Origin: Pelagibacteraceae bacterium AG-390-C22 | GTDB lineage: Bacteria > Pseudomonadota > Alphaproteobacteria > Pelagibacterales > Pelagibacteraceae | DNA: 64,000 nucleotides | Assembly: GCA_003278125.1 (NCBI GenBank) | Contig: QCGX01000003.1 | Span: forward strand, 1-64,000 | Reading direction: 5' to 3' | Notes under the pieces: model-generated | The model's input: the letters and a program-made list of their open reading frames with translations, nothing else | Told to the model about the DNA's origin: nothing | The model's database searches: none | Program-made: the position numbers and the translations under genes | Shown here: positions 8,887 to 16,658 of the stretch, piece by piece | How positions within the stretch are numbered: the first letter of the stretch is position 1 | How the letters are laid out: every line of letters begins with the position of its first letter

Positions 8887-9951
8887 ATGAGTCTAGAATT
8901 AAAAAATGTAGAAAAAAAAGTTGGAATAGAAACTCATATTCATCCTACAAGTCTTAAATTAGAAAAAAATACAATTAATGTTCTGTTAGGCTCCACGTTA
9001 GCAGGAAAAACGACATTAATGCAAATAATGGCTGGGTTAGATAAACCAACTTCAGGTGAGATATGGTTTAATGAAGAAAATGTTACTGGAACGAAAGTGC
9101 AAAAAAGAAATTGTTCCATGGTTTACCAGCAGTTTATTAATTATCCAAATTACACAGTATATGAAAATATTGCTTCACCTTTAGTGATTACAAATGTCAA
9201 TTCTGATGAAATTAAACAACGAGTAGGAAAAGTAGCAGAGTTATTAAAATTATCAGCAATGTTAAATAAAAAACCTGATGAATTATCAGGCGGCCAACAA
9301 CAAAGAACAGCTTTAGCAAGAGCCCTAGTAAAAGACTCTGACTTAATCCTATTAGATGAGCCTTTAGCAAATTTAGATTTTAAATTGAGAGAAGAGTTGA
9401 GAGAAGAATTACCAAAATTATTTGAAGATAGAGATTGTATAGTTGTTTATGCTACAACAGAACCGTCCGATGCACTAATGATAGGCGGAAATACAGCTAC
9501 ATTACTGGAGGGAAAAGTTATTCAATACGGAAAAACTTTAGATGTATACAACAAACCTGAAAACTTAATCTCAGCTAAAGTTTTTAGTGATCCTCCTATG
9601 AATATTGCTGAAATTAAAAAAGATGGAGACACTTGTAAATTAGCAGATAACAATGTGCAGTGGAAATCATCTGTGAAAATAAAAGATGGAACTTATAAGA
9701 TAGGTATAAGGCCACACAATATTACCACTTATAAAGAAGGTAACAATTCAGTTGAAATAAACGGAAAAGTCCTAATTTCTGAATTAAGTGGATCAGAAAG
9801 TTTAATTCATTTTACAAACGGTAATTTAAATTGGGTTTCTTTGTCTAATGGGATTCAGCAAAAAAATGTAGGTGATGATACAAAACTATACATGAATACG
9901 GATGAATTTTTATATTTCGATCAAAATAACAGATTGGTAAACAATGGCTAA
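8887..9951 (+). CDS. glpS: Glycerol ABC transporter ATP-binding subunit GlpS-like
   Basis: 354-residue MalK/UgpC-type ATPase with an ABC domain (about 1-230) and a C-terminal TOBE region. Walker A is GSTLAGKTT (35-43), the signature is canonical LSGGQ (133-137), and Walker B is LILLDE (to E158). The H-loop, normally YVTHDQ, reads YATTEP, so the switch histidine is replaced by T191. The paired ATPase glpT has the opposite defect (intact H-loop, broken signature), so the two probably form a heterodimer with one good ATP site. It overlaps glpT by 8 nt. Confidence 0.9.
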   Translation: MSLELKNVEKKVGIETHIHPTSLKLEKNTINVLLGSTLAGKTTLMQIMAGLDKPTSGEIWFNEENVTGTKVQKRNCSMVYQQFINYPNYTVYENIASPLVITNVNSDEIKQRVGKVAELLKLSAMLNKKPDELSGGQQQRTALARALVKDSDLILLDEPLANLDFKLREELREELPKLFEDRDCIVVYATTEPSDALMIGGNTATLLEGKVIQYGKTLDVYNKPENLISAKVFSDPPMNIAEIKKDGDTCKLADNNVQWKSSVKIKDGTYKIGIRPHNITTYKEGNNSVEINGKVLISELSGSESLIHFTNGNLNWVSLSNGIQQKNVGDDTKLYMNTDEFLYFDQNNRLVNNG

Positions 9952-11008
9952 AATTACTTTAAAAGATTTAAGTCACAGTTATTTAGAAAAGCAAAATAGC
10001 AACGCTGATTGGGCTCTTAGAGATGTCAATATAGATTGGAAAGATGGAGGTGCATACGCACTTTTAGGCCCTTCTGGATGTGGAAAAACTACTTTATTAA
10101 ATATCGTATCTGGATTATTAAAACCTACAAAAGGCAGCGTATTATTCGATGATAAAGATATAACAGCTTTTAGTCCTGTTGAAAGAGACATTGCTCAAAT
10201 ATTTCAGTTTCCAGTTATTTACGACACTATGACTGTTTATGATAATTTAGCTTTTCCATTAAAAAATCGAGGTCTTTCAGAAACAGATATTGCATCCAAA
10301 GTAAAAGAGATTGCCGAGATGCTTGAATTAACTTCAACTTTAAATAATAGAGCTTCAGGTTTAACAGCTGATGGTAAACAAAAAATTTCTTTAGGCAGAG
10401 GACTTGTCAGATCAGACGTAAATGTAATTATGTTTGATGAGCCTCTTACAGTTATAGATCCACACCTTAAATGGGTATTAAGATCTAAATTAAAAGAACT
10501 ACATCAAAAAATTAATCGGACAATGATTTATGTAACACATGATCAAACGGAAGCTCTAACTTTTGCTGATCAAGTTGTAGTAATGCATGAAGGACAAATT
10601 GTTCAAACAGGAACACCCGTTGAACTTTTTGAAAAACCTAAGCATACTTTTGTTGGACATTTTATTGGCTCTCCTGGAATGAATATATTACCGTGTGAAA
10701 TAAAAAATGGTGAGATTAATTTTAGTGGTCAAAAAATTCAAAGCCATAAGAATATAAAAAAATCAAACTTTAAGAAAACACAATTAGGTATTAGACCAGA
10801 GTTTATTAATTTTTCTAATAACGGAATTCCGGTAAAAATAAAAAGAGTAAGCAATACTGGAAGACATAAAATTATTGATACGGAAAGCAATGGAGAGAAT
10901 ATAAAAATTTTATCAAATTCTTCTACACAAATCCCAAGTGAAAGCGCTCATATAACTTTTAATCAAAAATATACATACGTGTATGGAGATAACTGGATAA
11001 TAGAATAA
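9944..11008 (+). CDS. glpT: Glycerol ABC transporter ATP-binding subunit GlpT-like
   Basis: 354-residue ATPase of the same importer (not the GlpT glycerol-3-phosphate antiporter). Walker A is GPSGCGKTT (42-50), the Q-loop is Q88, Walker B is VIMFDE (to E166), and the H-loop YVTHD has H199. The signature that should read LSGGQ is LTADG at 140-144. It overlaps glpS by 8 nt and the permease by 1 nt. The C-terminal part has a TOBE-like fold pattern ending in YVYGDNW. Confidence 0.9.
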   Translation: MAKITLKDLSHSYLEKQNSNADWALRDVNIDWKDGGAYALLGPSGCGKTTLLNIVSGLLKPTKGSVLFDDKDITAFSPVERDIAQIFQFPVIYDTMTVYDNLAFPLKNRGLSETDIASKVKEIAEMLELTSTLNNRASGLTADGKQKISLGRGLVRSDVNVIMFDEPLTVIDPHLKWVLRSKLKELHQKINRTMIYVTHDQTEALTFADQVVVMHEGQIVQTGTPVELFEKPKHTFVGHFIGSPGMNILPCEIKNGEINFSGQKIQSHKNIKKSNFKKTQLGIRPEFINFSNNGIPVKIKRVSNTGRHKIIDTESNGENIKILSNSSTQIPSESAHITFNQKYTYVYGDNWIIE

Positions 11009-11874
11009 TGAATAAAACTATTAATCAAAAAGCTTGGTTTTTTGTAATTCCAGTATTTGTTCTTGTTGCATTTAACGCTGCTATTCCATTAATGACTGTA
11101 GTTAATTACTCTTTCCAAGAAACTTTTGGAAACAATGTATTTGCCTGGGAAGGAACAAGATGGTTTAAACAAATTTTACTATCTGAAAGGTTTCACGCTG
11201 CTCTAGGTAGGCAAATTGCCTTCACTTTTATTATTCTTTTAATTCAAATCCCATTAGGAATTGGTATAGCTTTAACGATGCCAAAAAAGGGTTGGGGGGT
11301 TCCAGTTTGTTTAATTTTAATGTCAATGCCACTTCTTATTCCTTGGAATGTTGTTGGAGCAATGTGGAATATTTTTGCTCTACCTGATATTGGATTTCTG
11401 GGTCATTCACTTAACGGATTAGGCTTTGATTATAATTTTACCCAGCAACCAGGAGATGCTTGGTTTACAACAATATTAATGGATGTTTGGCATTGGACTT
11501 CCTTAGTGGTGCTTTTATCATACGCAGGACTTAATTCTATCCAGCCAGCTTATTATCAAGCAGCAGAAATTGACGGAGCTAGCAGATGGGCGACATTTAG
11601 ATATATAGAACTACCAAAAATGAAAAAAGTTTTAACGTTAGCTATTCTTTTAAGATTTATGGACAGTTTCATGATTTACACAGAACCTTTTGTTTTAACG
11701 GGAGGTGGACCAGGAAATACTACGGCTTTCTTATCAATAGACTTAGTAAAAATGGCCTTAGGTCAATTTGATTTAGGCCCAGCCGCAGCAATGTCATTAA
11801 TTTATTTCTTTATTGTTCTTCTAGTTTGTTGGGTGTTTTATAATCTAATGATGAAAAACGAGGCTCAGTCATGA
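11008..11874 (+). CDS. glpP: Glycerol ABC transporter permease GlpP-like
   Basis: 288-residue inner-membrane permease of the MalF/UgpA type, with six predicted membrane segments. The cytoplasmic EAA loop is at about 188-210 (YQAAEIDGASRWATFRYIELPKM), the docking site for the ATPases. It lies within the glpS-T-P-Q-U string, overlapping both neighbours (1 nt and 4 nt). The substrate is assigned from the operon. Confidence 0.9.
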   Translation: MNKTINQKAWFFVIPVFVLVAFNAAIPLMTVVNYSFQETFGNNVFAWEGTRWFKQILLSERFHAALGRQIAFTFIILLIQIPLGIGIALTMPKKGWGVPVCLILMSMPLLIPWNVVGAMWNIFALPDIGFLGHSLNGLGFDYNFTQQPGDAWFTTILMDVWHWTSLVVLLSYAGLNSIQPAYYQAAEIDGASRWATFRYIELPKMKKVLTLAILLRFMDSFMIYTEPFVLTGGGPGNTTAFLSIDLVKMALGQFDLGPAAAMSLIYFFIVLLVCWVFYNLMMKNEAQS

Positions 11875-12671
11875 AAAAATATAAGTGGTTAGTGCCTACA
11901 TTATATATAATTTTTTTAATGTTACCAATTTATTGGCTAATTAATATGTCGTTTAAGACAACTACAGAAATTATAAATACATATTCTTTGTGGCCACAGA
12001 AATTTACTACTGAAAATTATGTTAAAATTTTTACGGATAGCACATGGTACATGGGTTACGTAAATTCCATTACTTACACAGTATTTAACACTGTTATCTC
12101 GGTGGCAGCCGCATTGCCAGCAGCTTATGCCTTCTCTAGATATAAATTTTTAGGGGATAAACATTTATTCTTTTGGTTATTAACTAACAGAATGGCTCCA
12201 CCAGCAGTTTTTGCATTACCATTTTTTCAGTTTTATTCTTCTGTAAATCTATTTGATACTCATATAGCTGTTGCCCTATCTCACTGTTTATTTAATATTC
12301 CATTAGCTGTATGGATCTTAGAAGGTTTTATGTCTGCAGTTCCAAAAGAATTAGATGAAACAGCTTATGTTGATGGCTATTCATTTGGGAGATTCTTTTT
12401 TAAAATTTTTGTTCCAACAATTGCTGCAGGAATAGGAATAACAATGTTTTTCTGTTTTATGTTCTCATGGGTTGAATTATTACTAGCAAAAACATTAACA
12501 GCCACTGAAGCAAAACCAATAGCAGCCACTATGACACGAACTGCCAGCACTTCAGGTTATGAATTAGGTTTATTAGCAGCCGCAGGCACTTTAACAATCA
12601 TACCAGGAGCAATTGTAATTTACTTTGTGAAAGATTATATTGCAAAAGGATTTGCAATGGGAAGGGTTTAA
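11871..12671 (+). CDS. glpQ: Glycerol ABC transporter permease GlpQ-like
   Basis: 266-residue permease of the MalG/UgpE type with six predicted membrane segments. The EAA loop is LDETAYVDGYSFGRFFFKIFVP (about 161-182). Its start overlaps the end of the first permease (ATGA), and its stop overlaps the start of the small DUF2160 gene by 1 nt. It is the second membrane-spanning half of the glycerol importer. Confidence 0.9.
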   Translation: MKKYKWLVPTLYIIFLMLPIYWLINMSFKTTTEIINTYSLWPQKFTTENYVKIFTDSTWYMGYVNSITYTVFNTVISVAAALPAAYAFSRYKFLGDKHLFFWLLTNRMAPPAVFALPFFQFYSSVNLFDTHIAVALSHCLFNIPLAVWILEGFMSAVPKELDETAYVDGYSFGRFFFKIFVPTIAAGIGITMFFCFMFSWVELLLAKTLTATEAKPIAATMTRTASTSGYELGLLAAAGTLTIIPGAIVIYFVKDYIAKGFAMGRV

Positions 12672-13024
12672 TGTTTTCAAATTTAAGAGCAGCAACTTGG
12701 GGTGAGGTAGGAAAAGCTAAAGAAAAAGGTTTTTTTGATTTTGATTTATTTTCATGGATGGCTTGGACTTGGCAAACTGCAGCGTTTTTTATTTTTATTG
12801 CGTTATGTATAACTGTGATGCTTATTTGGGAGAAAAAAGTTCCCGGTGGTTCTCCTAGAAAAGGAATTTTAGGTTTAGATACAACTAGAGGAGATAGATT
12901 GTTCGTATCATTACTTGGTAGTGCATTTATACATTTAGCATGGCTAGGATTAGTTGGCAGCGTCTTGTGGATAGCATCAATTATTTGTGTTGCTTATTTT
13001 GTTGTTGTATTTAAATACGTATAA
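12671..13024 (+). CDS. glpU: Small membrane protein of the glycerol importer (DUF2160, GlpU-like)
   Basis: 117 residues with three hydrophobic segments (about 31-53, 78-95, 97-115) and an N-terminal soluble stretch. The segment WEKKVPGGSPRKGILGLDTTRGDRLF is typical of DUF2160 proteins found at the end of Glp-type glycerol transporter operons. Its biochemical role is not established; it may be an accessory subunit. It overlaps the second permease gene by 1 nt, and gap follows 5 nt later. Confidence 0.83.
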   Translation: MFSNLRAATWGEVGKAKEKGFFDFDLFSWMAWTWQTAAFFIFIALCITVMLIWEKKVPGGSPRKGILGLDTTRGDRLFVSLLGSAFIHLAWLGLVGSVLWIASIICVAYFVVVFKYV

Positions 13025-13029
13025 ATCTT

Positions 13030-14034
13030 ATGGTCAAAGTTGGAATAAATGGTTTTGGAAGAATAGGGCGATTAATTTTAAGAGCTCTATTAGAAAATTA
13101 TAAAGGCAAAATTCAAGTTGTTGGAATAAATGATCTTGGCTCAATAGAGACTAACGCACATTTAATTAAATACGATAGTACTCACGGTATTTTAAATCAC
13201 GAAGTAAAAACGACAGGCGATGGTTTTCAAATTGGAGATCAAAATATAAAAGTATTTGCTGAGAAAGATCCAGTTAAATTACCTTGGGGAAAAGTTGGCG
13301 CAGATGTTGTGTTGGAATGTACTGGTTTTTTTCTAGATAAAGATTCAGCAGGCAAACATATTCAAGCAGGAGCTAAAAAAGTAATAATCTCAGCACCGGC
13401 AAAAGAAGTTGATTTTACTTTAGTGCAAGGAGTTAACAGTAAAGAGTTAAAGAAAGATCATAATATTATTTCCAATGGTTCTTGTACTACAAATTGTTTA
13501 GCGCCTGTTGCTATGGTTTTAGAAAAAACTTTTGGAATTACATATGGCTATATGACCACCATCCACAGTTATACAGGTGATCAAAAACTTTTAGATACAT
13601 TACACAAAGATCTAAGGAGGGCTAGGGCCACAGAAGGCTCGATGATACCAACTTCTACTGGAGCTGCTAAAGCGATGAGTTTAGTTTTACCTAGTTTAAA
13701 AGGTAAGTTAGATGGAACAGCTATAAGAGTTCCAACACCAAATGTGTCTTTAATAGACTTAACCTTAGTAACTGAAAAAGAGGTAACTCCGAAAAGCATA
13801 AACGATGCGATGAGCAAAGCTGCAAAAGGAGATTTGAAAGGCATTTTAGATATTAATCAAAAACCTTTAGTCTCTAAAGATTTTAATCATAATCCACATA
13901 GCTCAATATTTGACGCTACACAGACTCAAGTTGTTAAAGGGAAATTTAGTAGAGTGCTTTCCTGGTATGATAATGAATGGGGATTTTCTAATCGTATGTG
14001 TGATACAGCTATCCAGATTGCATCTTTGATTTAA
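13030..14034 (+). CDS. gap: Glyceraldehyde-3-phosphate dehydrogenase (type I)
   Basis: 334-residue tetrameric glycolytic/gluconeogenic enzyme. It has the NAD-binding start KVGINGFGRIGRLILRAL, the catalytic loop SNGSCTTNCLAP with active cysteine (about C153), HSYTGDQ, and the C-terminal SWYDNEWGFSNRM signature. Length is normal. It follows the glycerol importer by 5 nt and could handle triose phosphate formed from glycerol. Its 3' end overlaps the convergent small gene at 14009-14203 by 26 nt. Confidence 0.96.
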   Translation: MVKVGINGFGRIGRLILRALLENYKGKIQVVGINDLGSIETNAHLIKYDSTHGILNHEVKTTGDGFQIGDQNIKVFAEKDPVKLPWGKVGADVVLECTGFFLDKDSAGKHIQAGAKKVIISAPAKEVDFTLVQGVNSKELKKDHNIISNGSCTTNCLAPVAMVLEKTFGITYGYMTTIHSYTGDQKLLDTLHKDLRRARATEGSMIPTSTGAAKAMSLVLPSLKGKLDGTAIRVPTPNVSLIDLTLVTEKEVTPKSINDAMSKAAKGDLKGILDINQKPLVSKDFNHNPHSSIFDATQTQVVKGKFSRVLSWYDNEWGFSNRMCDTAIQIASLI

Positions 14035-14203
14035 TAACTTTTTCAGCTTCTTCAATCAATTTTAAAGTATTTGTTGGGATATCAGACTTTTTCACAGCAA
14101 CAGGTTTAACTACTTTAATTTTATCAAATATTTTATCCTTCTTAATATCTTGCAGATCATTAATTGCGTTTAAAATTTCATTAATACTGTACTTTTCGTC
14201 CAT
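14009..14203 (-). CDS. Small hypothetical protein, PopZ/DUF2497-like N-terminus
   Basis: 64 charged residues (K/E/D rich), no membrane segment, predicted helical. The N-terminus SINEILNAINDL resembles the conserved first helix of DUF2497/PopZ proteins (SMEEILASIRRI), though the protein lacks their length. Most of the frame lies outside the convergent gap gene, which it overlaps by 26 nt, so it is not a shadow ORF. Function is unknown and the PopZ resemblance is weak. Confidence 0.65.
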   Translation of the reverse strand: MDEKYSINEILNAINDLQDIKKDKIFDKIKVVKPVAVKKSDIPTNTLKLIEEAEKVIKSKMQSG

Positions 14204-14292
14204 TATTCAGAAATACCCATAAACCACAAAATTATTAATATATAAATAATAGGCTCCATAATTATCTCTTCGTAATTTAAAATTTTATATAT

Positions 14293-14308
14293 TATAACAT
14301 TTGTTATA
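14293..14308. promoter_or_regulatory. 16-nt palindrome upstream of the FAH-family gene
   Basis: Perfect inverted repeat TATAACA-TT-TGTTATA, ending 21 nt before the ATG at 14330, in a 126-bp AT-rich gap between divergent genes. This is a position typical of a repressor operator; no cognate regulator is adjacent. Confidence 0.35.
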
Positions 14309-14329
14309 TATAAATGGAACAATTAAAAT

Positions 14330-15106
14330 ATGAAATTAAAAAATATAGACTTAGTTGCAAATAAATTGGTTAAGGCTTTTTTAACAAATAAGCTTATTTC
14401 TCCTATTCCAATTCGATATACAAAAAAAATTAATCAAGCTGAAAAATTAAAAAGACTGTGTGAAACTAAAATAGATAAGCCTATAATTGGATTTAAGGCT
14501 GGAGGAACTGGAATACCTTTGTTAAAAAAATTGAAGGAAAAAGAACCTTTCTATGCAGCAGTTTATAAACATAATTTTTTAAAAAATAAAAAAAGTGTGA
14601 GAATTAATAAGTACACATTAGGAATTGAGCTTGAAGTTTGCTATTTAATAAAAAAAAATTTTTTTGATTTTAAAAAAACAATTACAAATAAAAATATTAA
14701 AAGATTTATTACTCATATGGCGCCATGTATTGAAATAGTCGGGTACAGACAAAGAAAAAAAGGCATTAAATCTTTGGGTGATTTATGCTCAGATTTTGGA
14801 GCAAATGTAAAATTTATTATTGGTGGAAAAAAGAAATTTAGAAATATTAAAATAGGTAATTTAAAAACCAATATATCAAATAATAGAGTTAATCATTCTG
14901 TAAATGGGAATACCAGCACTGTTTATGTTAGCCCCTTAAATGCTTTAAAATTTGTTTTAAATAAAGTTAGGAAAGACAAGTTTAAACTAAATAGAAACTT
15001 TTATGTTTTTACAGGTTCCACTGTAGGGGTAGTTCCTATTTTAAGTAAAGGTTTTTATACTGGAAAAATAGAAAAATTGGGTTCAGTTAAAACTAAGGTA
15101 ATTTAG
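14330..15106 (+). CDS. Fumarylacetoacetate hydrolase / 2-keto-4-pentenoate hydratase family protein
   Basis: 258 residues resembling MhpD-type hydratases: IGFKAGGTG early, the acidic metal-site block LGIELEVCYLI (about 97), MAPCIEIVGYR, SLGDLCSDFGANVKFIIGG, and a C-terminal TGSTVGVVPI block followed by KLGSVKTKV. These enzymes act on beta-keto acids from aromatic or ketoacid breakdown, usually with Mg2+; the real substrate cannot be told. The gene stands alone between two reverse-strand small genes, and its stop overlaps the convergent one by 4 nt. Confidence 0.75.
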   Translation: MKLKNIDLVANKLVKAFLTNKLISPIPIRYTKKINQAEKLKRLCETKIDKPIIGFKAGGTGIPLLKKLKEKEPFYAAVYKHNFLKNKKSVRINKYTLGIELEVCYLIKKNFFDFKKTITNKNIKRFITHMAPCIEIVGYRQRKKGIKSLGDLCSDFGANVKFIIGGKKKFRNIKIGNLKTNISNNRVNHSVNGNTSTVYVSPLNALKFVLNKVRKDKFKLNRNFYVFTGSTVGVVPILSKGFYTGKIEKLGSVKTKVI

Positions 15107-15318
15107 TTAGACAATAAATATCCACCAATACCTATTAACAATATTGATGCACCAACTTTAATTCTCTTAATCATCAAATCTCTTTTTTTTCCTTCAAATC
15201 TTCTTTTTGATAAAAAATACATATTAGTATCATGGCTATTTCTAAACTTCGGCCTTAAAGGTGATGGAATAGTTTTGTTTTGAATGTGCTTAAATTTCTT
15301 AGGATTAATTTCTAACAT
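15103..15318 (-). CDS. Small hypothetical protein with a C-terminal membrane anchor
   Basis: 71 residues: a basic N-terminal 50 residues (many K and R) followed by one hydrophobic helix (VGASILLIGIGGYLL) at the extreme C-terminus, the layout of a tail-anchored or single-pass protein. It lies almost wholly outside other genes, overlapping the convergent FAH-family stop by 4 nt. I do not recognise a family. Confidence 0.6.
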   Translation of the reverse strand: MLEINPKKFKHIQNKTIPSPLRPKFRNSHDTNMYFLSKRRFEGKKRDLMIKRIKVGASILLIGIGGYLLSN

Positions 15319-15380
15319 ATCTAAATAAACCTTATTTTCTATACGTTATCAATGTTCTTCTACCTCAGGGTGCGTCATTA

Positions 15381-15409
15381 TTGCAAATGATAATCATTAT
15401 CATTATTAT
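15381..15409 (+). promoter_or_regulatory. Sigma-70 promoter of the iron importer
   Basis: The -35 hexamer TTGCAA (15381-15386) and -10 hexamer TATTAT (15404-15409) are separated by exactly 17 nt, 41 nt upstream of the ATG. The spacer is filled by the Fur-type palindrome, which overlaps both hexamers at their edges. Confidence 0.7.
15386..15404. promoter_or_regulatory. Fur box (perfect 9-1-9 inverted repeat)
   Basis: AATGATAAT-C-ATTATCATT is a perfect inverted repeat closely matching the classical Fur consensus (GATAATGATAATCATTATC), sitting between the -35 and -10 of the iron-binding-protein promoter. Iron-loaded Fur bound here would exclude RNA polymerase. Another Fur-family protein (Mur, Irr) is possible, but the downstream genes argue for iron. 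Confidence 0.85.
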
Positions 15410-15449
15410 GTAAGTTGCGAACTATTATCAAGAAGACCATGGAGGGTTT

Positions 15450-16469
15450 ATGAAAAAAATAACAATAATTGTTTATGCATTACTATTTGCACTCACTAGC
15501 AGTTTATTTGCTAACGAAGTAAACATATTCAGTGCAAGACATTATGACTCAGACGTACAACTTTATGAAAAATTTACAGCTAAAACTGGAATAAAAGTAA
15601 ATGTGGTATCTGGTAAGTCAGGGGCTTTAGAAAAAAGGATAATAGAAGAGGGAGCTGATAGTCAAGCTGATCTTTACATCACAGCTGATGCTGGAAGACT
15701 AGGTGCTTTTGCTGCTAACTTACAAGGCGGACTTGTAAGTGACACTATTAAATCGGCAGTTCCAAAAAATTTTAGAACAACTAAATGGGTTGGAATAGCA
15801 AAAAGAGCAAGAATAGTCTATTTTGCTCCTGAAAGAGTTAGTGGAGCAGAATTAGCCGGTTTAACTTATGAAAGTTTAGCTCATCCAAAATGGAAGGGTA
15901 GATTAGTAATAAGAGCTTCAAATAATATTTACAATCAATCACTTGTAGCCTCATTAATAAAAAATAATGGAAAAGGTAAAGTTGCGGGTTGGGCAAAAGG
16001 AATGGTTTCAAATATGGCTAGAGCTCCAAAAGGCAATGATAGAGCTCAAATTCTTGCAGTAGCAGCTGGAGAAGCTGATATTGCTGTAGCAAATACGTAT
16101 TATCTGGCATTAATGTTATCTGGTAAAAAAGGACCAGAACAACAAGCTGCTGCCAAAAAAGTAAAACCTTTCTTTCCTAATCAAGATGGAAGAGGAACAC
16201 ATATGAATATTAGTGGCGCTGGATTAGTTAAAGGAGCTCCTAATAAAGTTAATGCAATTAAATTGGTTGAATTTCTACTAAGTGAAGAAGCTCAAAATCA
16301 TATAGTAAATAATACTTTTGAGTATCCAATGATCGAAGGAGTATCTCCGCATCCATTAGTTGTAAATATGGGATTGGATTTTAAACAAGATCTGAAAACA
16401 AAGGTTCTTAATTACGGAAAAAGACAAGCAGATGCTTTAGAAGTAATGACAGCCGCTGGTTGGAAATAG
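15450..16469 (+). CDS. fbpA: Iron(III) ABC transporter substrate-binding protein
   Basis: 339-residue periplasmic ferric-binding protein (FbpA/IdiA/AfuA type). The signal peptide (IIVYALLFALTSSLFA) is cleaved before NEVNIFSARHYDSD. Family features include the VNVVSGKSGALEKRI block, DLYITADAGRL, and tyrosines near NTYYLALML (about 211) that in the family ligate Fe(III). A GGAGGG ribosome site at 15441-15446 precedes the ATG. The upstream Fur box and the downstream permease and ATPase complete an iron uptake operon. Confidence 0.92.
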   Translation: MKKITIIVYALLFALTSSLFANEVNIFSARHYDSDVQLYEKFTAKTGIKVNVVSGKSGALEKRIIEEGADSQADLYITADAGRLGAFAANLQGGLVSDTIKSAVPKNFRTTKWVGIAKRARIVYFAPERVSGAELAGLTYESLAHPKWKGRLVIRASNNIYNQSLVASLIKNNGKGKVAGWAKGMVSNMARAPKGNDRAQILAVAAGEADIAVANTYYLALMLSGKKGPEQQAAAKKVKPFFPNQDGRGTHMNISGAGLVKGAPNKVNAIKLVEFLLSEEAQNHIVNNTFEYPMIEGVSPHPLVVNMGLDFKQDLKTKVLNYGKRQADALEVMTAAGWK

Positions 16470-16487
16470 TTAACGTTTGTTAATTCT

Positions 16488-16658
16488 ATGAGGCGATCAA
16501 TCAAGAAAGATATTAACTTAAATAAGTTGAAAACTGGTTGTTCGCCTTGTATGAGAGAAGCTCAAATGATGAAAAAAAAAATTTCAAATAGAAAAATATC
16601 AGATATACAGATGAGTGAAATTAAAGATATTGTTTCATCAATCTTTAAAAAGAATTAA
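16488..16658 (+). CDS. 56-residue CxxC small protein in the iron importer operon
   Basis: A short frame (ATG 16488, TAA 16656-16658) fills the gap between the binding protein and the permease. The product is basic and soluble, with a CSPC motif at 19-22 and a helical, lysine-rich remainder. Its stop overlaps the permease start (TAATG), as expected for translational coupling. I see no strong Shine-Dalgarno. CxxC beside an iron importer could bind metal or act in redox chemistry, but the function is unknown. It is supported by position, coupling and uninterrupted frame rather than homology. Confidence 0.6.
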   Translation: MRRSIKKDINLNKLKTGCSPCMREAQMMKKKISNRKISDIQMSEIKDIVSSIFKKN

